This document shows positions 46,113 through 55,352 of a stretch of DNA of 64,000 nt, piece by piece (the first letter of the stretch is position 1; the number at the start of each line of letters is the position of its first letter). A model generated the notes under the pieces. It was not told the DNA's origin. It saw only the letters and a program-made list of their open reading frames with translations, and did no database searches. The DNA is from Acidianus manzaensis. Its GTDB lineage: Archaea; Thermoproteota; Thermoprotei_A; Sulfolobales; Sulfolobaceae. The stretch covers positions 1,041,501 to 1,105,500 of the forward strand of contig NZ_CP020477.1 of the NCBI RefSeq assembly GCF_002116695.1, in the 5' to 3' direction. A program made the position numbers and the translations under genes.

Positions 46113-48149
46113 ATGAAAGTCGAAGTAGAGGAGAACGGAAAAGGTACATACAAGATTAAAATAAACGATCCATTTCCTGCAGTAGACTTTCAGTTTCAAG
46201 GCAAGCCAATAAATAAAACATTATCTGACTTTTCTCTTTCAATTTCGGAAGATTTTCACTTTGTCTATTTGGAGAAACCCTTAGGTTTAAAGGAACATGT
46301 AGTAGGCCTAGGTGAAAAAGCAACAGAATTAGACAGAAGAAGATTTAGATACACAATGTATAATATAGATGCAGGACCATACTTTAGATTCCAAGATCCG
46401 CTTTACGTTAATATACCATTCTTCATTTCTATTGAAAATAAAGCCACAGGCTACTTCATAAATTCTGCATCGAAACTTATAATTGACGTAGGATTTGAAG
46501 ATTACTCCAAGATAAAGATAAAAATACCGCATAAAGATGTAGAAATTTACGTATTTGAAGGACCTACAATAGAAAACGTATTAGAAAGATTTACAGACTT
46601 AACAGGAAAACCTTATTTACCTCCAGAATGGGCTTTCGGATACATGATCTCAAGATATAGTTATTATCCTCAAGATAGAATAATAGAGCTTTTGGACGAA
46701 ATGAAAAAACAAGGCTTCAAAGTGTCAGCAGTATTTCTAGACATAGACTTTATGGATTCATTTAAACTATTTACTTGGAATAAAGAAAGATTTCCAGATC
46801 CTAAAAAATTCATAGAAGAATTACACAAAAGAGGAGTAAAATTAATTACAATAGTAGACCATAGCGTAAGAGCAGATCAGAATTACGAAACATTCTTATC
46901 AGGTCTCGGAAAATACTGTGAAACAGATAAAGGAGACATATTCGTAGGAAAACTATGGCCAGGCTCATCAGTTTATCCAGACTTTTTCAGAGAAGAAACT
47001 AGAAATTGGTGGAAAGAAAAAATAGCAAGCTGGTTATCTCAAGGAATAGACGGAATATGGCTAGACATGAACGAACCTACAGACTTCACAAAAGTCCTCG
47101 AAATACGCGACATTTTTAAAGATTTACCAGTGCAAACTAAAGACGATAGAATTTACAGAGCATTTCCTAGCAATGTGACACATTTAATTAAAGGAAAAAG
47201 AGTACATCATGAACTAGTAAGAAACGCGTACCCATTGTATGAAGCTATGGCCACATATCAAGGATTTAAGGAAGCAGGAAGAGACGAAATCTTCATTTTG
47301 AGTAGGAGTGGATACGCTGGTATTCAGAGTTACGCTACTATTTGGACTGGTGATAATACTCCATGCTGGGAAGACTTAAAACTTCAATTGCAATTAGTTT
47401 TAGGCCTTTCAATTTCTGGCGTTTCAAACGTTGGGATTGATATTGGTGCATTTCAAGGAAGAGGATTAAGAGAAATTGATAACTCGCCAGAATTATTAAC
47501 TAGGTATTTCCAGTTAGCTCTCTTCTTCCCCTTTTTTAGAACACATAAGGCAACTGATGGAATAGACACTGAACCCATTTATTTACCAGATTATTATAAG
47601 GAAAAAGTTAAAGAAGTGATAAACTTAAGGTATAAATTCCTTCCTTATCTGTATGCAGTAGCTGAGGAATCTCACGAATTAGGTCACCCAATACTTAGGC
47701 CATTGTTTTATGAATTCCAAAATGACGAGAACACTTATAGAATTGAAGATGAATATATGGTAGGAAAATCTATCCTTTATGCCCCAGTAATTTCTCCAGG
47801 TCAAGAAAAGAGAAAAGTGTACTTACCTAAAGGAAAATGGTTAGACTATTGGAGCAAGGAAGTAATAGAAGGTGGATGGATAGATTCAGTTAATGATTTG
47901 CCAATTTATATTAGAGAGAATTCAATCATACCTCTCTCTAACGGAGATCTTATAGTTTTTGGAGAAGCTAAAATCAAGTATAAAGGAAATATAATTGAAA
48001 GTAATGATAGGAAAATAAACTTTTCAAAACCTTTCTACATCAGACAGTTAATTTATGTAGGAGAATATGAAAAAATTCTAGTTAATGGAAAAGAAGAAAA
48101 AGAAGGAATAGAAATAAACGAAGAAGTTAAGGAGGTAGAAATCCAATGA
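46113..48149 (+). CDS. malA: Alpha-glucosidase MalA, GH31
   Basis: 678 residues, strongly similar to Sulfolobus solfataricus MalA (693 residues), the maltase that releases glucose from maltose and malto-oligosaccharides. The N-terminal sandwich ([24 protein letters not shown]) precedes the barrel with nucleophile Asp318 in [10 protein letters not shown] and acid/base Asp414 in WTGDNTP (320 and 416 in MalA). The closing [10 protein letters not shown] and [11 protein letters not shown] are kept. Cytoplasmic. Its stop overlaps the start of the GH116 gene (ATGA), so the two are co-translated. The 5' half uses more A/C-ending codons than the 3' half. Confidence 0.95.
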   Translation: MKVEVEENGKGTYKIKINDPFPAVDFQFQGKPINKTLSDFSLSISEDFHFVYLEKPLGLKEHVVGLGEKATELDRRRFRYTMYNIDAGPYFRFQDPLYVNIPFFISIENKATGYFINSASKLIIDVGFEDYSKIKIKIPHKDVEIYVFEGPTIENVLERFTDLTGKPYLPPEWAFGYMISRYSYYPQDRIIELLDEMKKQGFKVSAVFLDIDFMDSFKLFTWNKERFPDPKKFIEELHKRGVKLITIVDHSVRADQNYETFLSGLGKYCETDKGDIFVGKLWPGSSVYPDFFREETRNWWKEKIASWLSQGIDGIWLDMNEPTDFTKVLEIRDIFKDLPVQTKDDRIYRAFPSNVTHLIKGKRVHHELVRNAYPLYEAMATYQGFKEAGRDEIFILSRSGYAGIQSYATIWTGDNTPCWEDLKLQLQLVLGLSISGVSNVGIDIGAFQGRGLREIDNSPELLTRYFQLALFFPFFRTHKATDGIDTEPIYLPDYYKEKVKEVINLRYKFLPYLYAVAEESHELGHPILRPLFYEFQNDENTYRIEDEYMVGKSILYAPVISPGQEKRKVYLPKGKWLDYWSKEVIEGGWIDSVNDLPIYIRENSIIPLSNGDLIVFGEAKIKYKGNIIESNDRKINFSKPFYIRQLIYVGEYEKILVNGKEEKEGIEINEEVKEVEIQ

Positions 48150-50082
48150 AGATTCCGAAAAATTATGGTATTCCCATTGGTTCAATAGGTAATGGAAAAA
48201 TAGATTTTTTTGAAGATTTGAGCATAGGAAATGTAACGATAAGGAATAATTGGAGTACACCTTTAGAAATAGTAAGAGGATTTCATATTGTCGATTTATC
48301 TACAAACACATTTTTACAAGCAAATCCTTCTAAACACTCTGAAACTAGTTTTAAAACAAAAATACCAGAAAGTATTGAAGCAGATGCACTATTTCCTAAG
48401 GTAACCTACAAAACTAAAAATCCAGATTTTAATATAACAATTTATTCTCCTTTCATTCCTAAGGATCTAAAAGACTCTTCACTGCCATTAATCATTTTTG
48501 AAATAGAAGGAGAAGGAATAATCGCAATCTCTTTTCCTAATATAGTAGGAAGTAGACGATGGGGACGATATAATATAAAAATAGAAGATGAAATTAATGG
48601 AGTTCTGATGAAAAATTCTAAGGCACTACAATCTGATCCAGCTTATGGAGAATTATTCTTAGGATGCGAAGGATGTTATTCATTTGTAGGCTATAGACAT
48701 TGGATACCTAATATAAAGGAAGGAATGATAGAAGATACTAGTGTTTTTAATTTAGATTATCTAAGAGAAAATAGTAAATTAAAGGAATATAAAATACCTC
48801 AATTTGCAAGAGAGGAAATATCAGGTATAGTTTGGAAAGAAGTAAAAGGAAAAGAAAAGTTCTATTTAAGCTGGTATTTCAATGGTAGACCTCATTATTA
48901 TCCATATGGTCATTATTATGAAAACTGGTTTGACAATGCAGTTGATATTGTTAAATATGCTAATAAAAAGAATTTAGGAATAGAACTAGAAGAAGGGGAA
49001 GATTGGTTAACACAAGCTACTAGGAACTCACTTTACGTTTTAACTTACAGCTGGCTAACAAAAGACGGAAGATTTGCAATCTATGAGGATCCTAAAATTA
49101 GTCTACTTATGAATACTATAGGATCTATGACATGGGATGGCGCATCTTTCGCTCTTTTAGACTATTTCCCTGATTTGACGAAAGAAATGGATGAATATTT
49201 TGCAAGGTATATAGTTAAAGGCGAAGTTCCCCACGATATAGGAGAAGAAAGCATAGAAAATCCAATATATGGAGCATCATACCCGTATTCATGGAATGAT
49301 CTAGGTCCAACTTGGATACTAATGATATATAGAGATTACAAATTCACAAATGACCTTCCTTTTCTTGCTAGAAATTACGATAAAATGAAAGAAGTTATAG
49401 ACTGGTTAATTCAAAAAGATAAAGATAATGACGGAATACCAGACTCTCAAGGAGGTTACGATAATTCGTATGATGGAACGTACATGTATGGAACTTCATC
49501 CTATATAGGATTTCTATTTGCTTCAGCTCTTAAGGCATTTATAAAGGCATCAGAAATACTAGGAAAAGATCATTCTAAGTACGATAAAATCTTGGAAAAA
49601 GCTAAGCAATCATTACTAGAACTATGGAACGGAAAATACTTTATTTCATGGAAAGCTTCTGGAAATAAGAAAAAGGAAGAGTGCCTAAACTCACAAATAT
49701 TAGGAGAATTTTGGTCTGATATTTTAGAATTAGGAAATATAGTAGATGAAAACATGGTAAAAACTACATTGGAATCAATATATAAATTAAATGCTAAAGC
49801 CTCTCCTTACTGTCTAGTAAATTCTGTAACTCAGGAAGGAAAAATAGATGAAACAACAGACCAAATGAAATCATGCTGGCCAAGAATTACATTTGCTGTA
49901 GCATCTCACATGATATTAAAAGGAATGAAAAAAGAAGGATTAGAAATAGCGGAAAAAGAGTGGAATACATTGAGTAAATATCCTTGGAATCAACCTTCAA
50001 AAATAAACGCTTATGATGGAAGCCAATTTGGATTACCATACTATATTGGAAGTCTTGCAATATATTTAGTGAAAAAGGCACT

Positions 50083-50110
<28 letters not shown>
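48146..50110 (+). CDS. GH116-family beta-glucosidase/beta-xylosidase, short form
   Basis: 654 residues, close in length to the characterised Sulfolobus SSO1353 beta-glucosidase/xylosidase. N-terminal [14 protein letters not shown] replaces the GGIGTG signature. By family comparison the nucleophile is Glu314 in FAIYEDPK and the acid/base Asp443 in [13 protein letters not shown]. It has no signal peptide. Translationally coupled to malA by a 4-bp overlap, giving an alpha- plus beta-glucosidase operon. It overlaps the convergent nagA by 28 bp at the 3' end. Confidence 0.86.
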
Positions 50111-51189
<1,079 letters not shown>

Positions 51190-51192
51190 AAC

Positions 51193-51200
51193 ATTTAAGA
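51193..51200 (+). promoter_or_regulatory. TATA-like element before the GlmS homologue
   Basis: ATTTAAGA lies about 26 bp before the ATG at 51223, fitting a leaderless transcript that begins inside the 5' end of the longest nagA frame. Confidence 0.35.
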
Positions 51201-51222
51201 TTGAAAAGAAAGTAAAAAACAT

Positions 51223-52989
51223 ATGGGAGGAATTTTTGGATTCGTATGCAAAGATCCAGCAGACGTTTCAACAATAAATGCTGGACTAAAAAGATTAATA
51301 TACAGAGGTTACGATAGTGCAGGAATAGCGTATTTAAAAGATAGCTCACTTGTAGTAAAAAAGATTCTAGGTAATATTTCTAAGAACGAAATTAAAATAG
51401 ACGACAAATCCAGAATAGCCTTAGGACAAACCAGATACGCTAGCAGGGGATGGCCAACCATAGAAAATGCGCATCCATTATTAGACTGCAAAGAGAACAT
51501 TGCAGTAGTAATGGATGGTGTAATTGATGAATACGAAAAGATTAGAGAAGAATTACAAAAACAAGGACATAGGTTTATCTCAACCACAGATACAGAAATA
51601 TTATCGCATATTCTAGAAAATTCAAATAATTACGTAGAAAAGGCTATTGACATTTTAAAAAACGTAAAGGGAATTTACTCTTTCGCGTTCATTGTAAGAG
51701 GAATAGATAGTATATTTACAGCAAACTCCGGACAACCAATCATTATAGGAATATCATCTACATCAGAATGCAAATATATATCAAGCGATATTCCATCACT
51801 AAACGGCTTTGCCGAAAACGCCATAATAGTACCTGAAAACTCAGTAGCACAAATATCTGCAACAGAAATAAAAATCGTAGATATTAATAATAATGAAATA
51901 AAACCTGAAATAAAAAGAGTAAAATATAAAGAAGAAATAGCCGAAAAAGGTGGCTTCTCACATTTTATGTTAAAAGAAATTTACGATATTCCTTCAGCTC
52001 TAATTAACTCCTACACCTCACTAATGGAAAAATATCTCACTCTAGCCTCAATGATAGTTTATGGCGCAAAAAACGTTTACGTAATAGGAAATGGAACTAG
52101 CTTACATGCTGGATTAATATCTTCTTACTATTTCTCAGAAATAGGATTAAATATCAACGTAGTAAGTGCAGCAGAATTTCCTTACTATGCTCTTGATAAT
52201 ATCTCAACAGGATCAGTGATAATTGCAATAAGTCAAAGTGGAGAAACTACTGACGTCATAAGAAGCGTAAAAATAGCAAAACAAAGAGGAGCAGTAATCT
52301 TAGGAATAACAAATTCAGTAGGATCAAGATTAGCTTTAGAATCTAACGTTTATCTTCCAATAACTGCAGGACCAGAAATGGCAGTTCCAGCTACAAAAAC
52401 ATTTACGTCAACTATAGTAGTACTCAAGACCCTAGCTACGTACACCGCATTACATTCAGGTAAAAAAGACAAAAAAGACATAGAAGAATTAAGAAATAAT
52501 ATAGAAGAACTATCAAAACAAGTTTCCATAAAATTGCCAGAAATGGAAAAACAAGCTGAAAATATAGCAGAAAAAATAGAAAAAGAAAGCTTATACGTGT
52601 CAAGTAGCGGAATAAACTATCCAATAGCATTAGAAGGAGCATTAAAATTCAAAGAAGCATCAATGACTCACGCCGAAGGAATGCAATTAGGAGAACTACT
52701 ACACGGACCAATAGTACTTACAAATAAAGGATATCCAATAATTTTAATTAAACCAGCAGAAGAACAAACAGAAGACCTATACAATAAAATAGTAAAATCA
52801 ATAAAAGATAGAGGAAGTATGATAATTACAATTTCAAACGAAGGAGATATAACTACAGTGAACACTACAAGGGATTTAACTCCAATAAGCAACATTATAC
52901 CATTACAGTTACTAGCATACAAATTAGGAGTAAAGAAAGGTTTGCCTATAGATACACCTCCAGGATTAGTAAAAGCAGTAATAATATAA
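51223..52989 (+). CDS. GlmS homologue with degenerate glutaminase domain (possible GlcN-6-P deaminase)
   Basis: 588 residues: an N-terminal Ntn glutamine-amidotransferase domain (1 to about 210) and two SIS sugar-isomerase domains (about 275-588). The N-terminus reads MGGIFG, where GlmS has MCGI with the essential nucleophilic Cys1; RYASRGW replaces RWATHG and MDGVIDEY replaces HNGIIENY. The isomerase half is intact: [44 protein letters not shown] and the closing Lys of GLVKAV. So it cannot hydrolyse glutamine in the usual way. Next to nagA it most likely interconverts GlcN-6-P with Fru-6-P and ammonia, as the SIS-type deaminase GlmD does in Thermococcus. Biosynthetic GlmS would need to be elsewhere. 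Cytosolic. Confidence 0.85.
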   Translation: MGGIFGFVCKDPADVSTINAGLKRLIYRGYDSAGIAYLKDSSLVVKKILGNISKNEIKIDDKSRIALGQTRYASRGWPTIENAHPLLDCKENIAVVMDGVIDEYEKIREELQKQGHRFISTTDTEILSHILENSNNYVEKAIDILKNVKGIYSFAFIVRGIDSIFTANSGQPIIIGISSTSECKYISSDIPSLNGFAENAIIVPENSVAQISATEIKIVDINNNEIKPEIKRVKYKEEIAEKGGFSHFMLKEIYDIPSALINSYTSLMEKYLTLASMIVYGAKNVYVIGNGTSLHAGLISSYYFSEIGLNINVVSAAEFPYYALDNISTGSVIIAISQSGETTDVIRSVKIAKQRGAVILGITNSVGSRLALESNVYLPITAGPEMAVPATKTFTSTIVVLKTLATYTALHSGKKDKKDIEELRNNIEELSKQVSIKLPEMEKQAENIAEKIEKESLYVSSSGINYPIALEGALKFKEASMTHAEGMQLGELLHGPIVLTNKGYPIILIKPAEEQTEDLYNKIVKSIKDRGSMIITISNEGDITTVNTTRDLTPISNIIPLQLLAYKLGVKKGLPIDTPPGLVKAVII

Positions 52990-53000
52990 TTTTTTTACAT
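52988..53000 (+). terminator. Oligo-T terminator after the GlmS homologue
   Basis: A run of seven T directly after the stop codon. Confidence 0.4.
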
Positions 53001-53197
53001 TTGATCAAAATTAATAAACTGATACCTTATATTAAACTATTTTTAACAGATTTAAAATCGTTTAAGTTAATATCACTAACCTGCCTGCTATATCTTAACG
53101 CTAATTTAAAGAAAAAGATAAAAATAGCTTTCCTTATGAATTATATTTACAGAATGCAATCTGCTTATGTAATAATGCTAACCGATAATTCTATCCA

Positions 53198-53359
53198 TTA
53201 ATCTTTTACTGAGGACATATAGTTTAGCTCTACGTGCATTCCCATATCTTTTAACAACGATGGTTCTATACACAACATTTCTAATAAGAATAATAATAGT
53301 GTGTAGCATTTTGAATACTTAACGCTTATTCTGCGAATAGCTCTAATTAAGAGAAGGTA
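53198..53359 (-). pseudogene. Possible C-terminal remnant of an unidentified protein
   Basis: A 53-codon open frame ends at 53198. It has mixed, protein-like composition (RRISVKYSKCYTLLLFLLE, then LLKDMGMHVELNY) and uses codons such as CGC and TCG that are rare in the flanking AT-rich spacer. It has no initiator near a promoter. It may be the tail of a lost gene or transposase; I cannot name it. Confidence 0.25.
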
Positions 53360-53423
53360 TTAATTTTCAGATCTTCATAGACTAAGAATATAATAATTAT
53401 TTCGAAAATCTTATTTATGTTTA

Positions 53424-53448
53424 TATTCTCTATATTAAATAGAGAATA
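53424..53448. promoter_or_regulatory. Perfect 10-5-10 inverted repeat before a micro-ORF
   Basis: TATTCTCTAT, five-base spacer ATTAA, then ATAGAGAATA: twenty paired positions without mismatch. It lies between a TATA-like GTTTATATT (about 53419-53427) and the ATG at 53449, a typical repressor site, or could be an RNA hairpin. Confidence 0.5.
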
Positions 53449-53514
53449 ATGGCATATAGACTTCCAGAGAGATTAAAAACCACATTACGCTATTTAACTT
53501 CTTACACAAATTAA
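53449..53514 (+). CDS. Possible 21-aa micro-ORF
   Basis: ATG at 53449 to TAA at 53512-53514 encodes MAYRLPERLKTTLRYLTSYTN, a basic peptide. It follows a TATA-like element about 25-30 bp upstream and starts one base after a perfect 10-5-10 palindrome. It could be a real small protein, a truncated gene start or chance. No family known. Confidence 0.25.
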   Translation: MAYRLPERLKTTLRYLTSYTN

Positions 53515-54104
53515 TGAGAACACATAACTCGTCTAATATATACGCGATGTAGTGTTTTTCCTTAATTTTTAGTATATATCTTGATTGTCTTTTTTATTAT
53601 TTTAATTATTTTATTCTCTTGTTCTTTTTATACTCCTTAATATCAAAATATATTATAAGTTATAGGATATTTTTATTACCATATTAATTATATTTTAAAG
53701 GTCAATATTGATCGTTATAAAAACTCAGCCTAGACAGATCCAACGCACTAGAACTCTAGATTTCCAGAAATCTTGGAATATTTTGTTTAATATAAAAGAG
53801 GTCTAATTCCCTAATATATTTTTCATAAATACATTGTAAGTATAGAGCAGTTTTTAAAAGTTGACTAAACTACATTGTCCTAGATTGTAATTTTATTCAA
53901 TCTAAAACAACTAATAATTCTAAGTTTTTAACAATAACAAACTTTTTCTTATAGGAATACTCGAATCTACTATGATTTATTTAACAATCAATATCATAAC
54001 TCTATTCTATTTATTTTGATTAAATTTAGGATAAATTTAATCTGTAAAGTATGATAGAAAAATAATATAAAGTCAAAACATACTGTATAAATTTAATAGA
54101 AAAT

Positions 54105-54114
54105 CTTATAAAAG
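54105..54114 (+). promoter_or_regulatory. TATA box of the gene at 54135
   Basis: CTTATAAAAG centred about 25 bp before the ATG, followed directly by the AGTGTAA-A-TTACACT palindrome. Confidence 0.55.
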
Positions 54115-54129
54115 AGTGTAAATTACACT
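54115..54129. promoter_or_regulatory. AGTGTAA-A-TTACACT palindrome, candidate repressor site
   Basis: A perfect 7-1-7 inverted repeat placed between the TATA box and the start codon at 54135, where a bound protein would block initiation. No second copy with both arms was noticed in the window. Confidence 0.5.
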
Positions 54130-54134
54130 ACATT

Positions 54135-55211
54135 ATGAAATCAAATCTAATACCCGTGTTATTATTCGTAGTAATAATAATAGCGGTAGCAGCTATAGGA
54201 GCTGTATTAAACTCAGAAATTTCATCTGCAAATTCAAAATATTCTACTATATATACAGACTATAAAACTTTAAATTCCTCGTATTTTACATTACTATCTG
54301 AATATAATACTTTATCTAATGAATATAAAGAACTTCTATCAAATTATTCATATGCGGTAACAGATCACAACGATTTACTTAGCATTTTAAATAGTGTGAA
54401 CTCCACAGATACAACTAATCTTGAAATGGAAAAGGGAATAGGTAGTGGATGGGAATCAATGGAATATCTTCAGTCTGGCAATATTAATTCACTTGAAACC
54501 TTATTAGCATCTAATGTAACAGGCTTCTTAAGTAAAGGAACAACAAATGGAACATTTAGCAGTAAAACTATAGGTGCTATGTTTTCAGAATTCTATGGGT
54601 ATCCAGTAATAAGTAGTAGTTTTCCGCAAATTTATATTTCTTCATCAGGAAATATAACATATGGAGTAGCATTATTCCAATATCATGACATCAATACTTC
54701 CAATGCACTAGTAAATTCTTACGGAGTAATGGAAGAATCACTAATCCAAATATCTCCTGGCATATGGAAGATTGATCATATCTATATATATAATATCTTA
54801 AATAGCTCAACCTTCTCTTTGGCTGAATCAGGATTTAATTATTTAAATTCAATAAGCGAGTTAGACGTAGCAGGGGTAAACCAGTATATTATAGGACAAT
54901 TACCTAGCTATGTATATATAGGCTTTAGTTCTTATGAAGGAAATTATACACCAACACAATTTGATTCAGTTCTCTCTACAGTAAAGTCATTCACCATAAC
55001 ACCATTCTACTTTAACATTTCAGTAGTTTCAAATAGTATAGAAATTACCTATTATGCAAATATTTCAATAGGAAATTCTACTACATATACAGCAAGTATA
55101 AACTTAAGTGCAGAACTCCAACCAGATGGTCTACCAGAGGTAACATCAACAGTAATGACAGCTATTCCATACTCCACAGTAGAAAACAATATAGATACAA
55201 TATTTAGTTAA
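54135..55211 (+). CDS. Membrane-anchored extracellular protein with coiled coil, 358 aa
   Basis: An N-terminal membrane helix (about 5-27), a coiled-coil-like region (about 30-75, with repeated LxSxYxxL spacing: YKTLNSSYFTLLSEYNTL) and two similar beta-rich halves (about 90-225 and 230-358; both open with a stretch like YLQSGNINSLETL / YLNSISELDVAGV and end with IWKIDHIYIY-type or test strands), suggesting a duplicated SnoaL/NTF2-like unit. Many N-glycosylation sequons indicate an extracellular location. I do not recognise the family. It precedes the large binding protein and may be an accessory component of that uptake system. Confidence 0.65.
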   Translation: MKSNLIPVLLFVVIIIAVAAIGAVLNSEISSANSKYSTIYTDYKTLNSSYFTLLSEYNTLSNEYKELLSNYSYAVTDHNDLLSILNSVNSTDTTNLEMEKGIGSGWESMEYLQSGNINSLETLLASNVTGFLSKGTTNGTFSSKTIGAMFSEFYGYPVISSSFPQIYISSSGNITYGVALFQYHDINTSNALVNSYGVMEESLIQISPGIWKIDHIYIYNILNSSTFSLAESGFNYLNSISELDVAGVNQYIIGQLPSYVYIGFSSYEGNYTPTQFDSVLSTVKSFTITPFYFNISVVSNSIEITYYANISIGNSTTYTASINLSAELQPDGLPEVTSTVMTAIPYSTVENNIDTIFS

Positions 55212-55254
55212 CAAACATATAACAAAATCTTTTCTTTTTTTAAATTTCTAATAT

Positions 55255-55335
55255 AAAGTTTATAAGTGAAAACCTAGAAATATTTTTAAGTTATTATATT
55301 AACAGTAACTGGGTTAAGAAAAGTTTATAAATGAA
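55255..55335 (+). promoter_or_regulatory. Duplicated promoter-like element before the binding-protein gene
   Basis: AAAGTTTATAAGTGAA (55255-55270) and AAAGTTTATAAATGAA (55320-55335) match at 15 of 16 positions. The second places GTTTATAAAT about 25 bp before the ATG at 55353 and is the likely TATA box; the first may be a second promoter or an activator site. Confidence 0.45.
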
Positions 55336-55352
55336 GATCTAAAAAATAACAT

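Larger units (their letters stand above)
52990..54134. other. 1.1-kb gene-poor region
   Basis: No convincing full gene. It holds an oligo-T terminator, a protein-like fragment on the minus strand (53198-53359), a TATA box with a 10-5-10 palindrome and a 21-codon ORF (53412-53514), an AGATTT-CCAG-AAATCT inverted repeat (53758-53773) near a patch of higher GC, a TATA-like TAATATAAAAG near 53790 without a following ORF, and the promoter of the gene at 54135. The 66-codon frame at 53001-53201 has no coding support. Confidence 0.55.

Noticed and set aside
53001..53201. 66-codon plus-strand ORF after the GlmS homologue
   Set aside because: It starts within T-rich terminator-like DNA, has Lys/Leu/Asn-rich composition typical of AT-rich spacer, and has no promoter or neighbour support.
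53758..53773. AGATTT-CCAG-AAATCT inverted repeat as a terminator or RNA gene
   Set aside because: Only 6-bp arms, no gene ending nearby and no T-run after it; noted in the region entry only.
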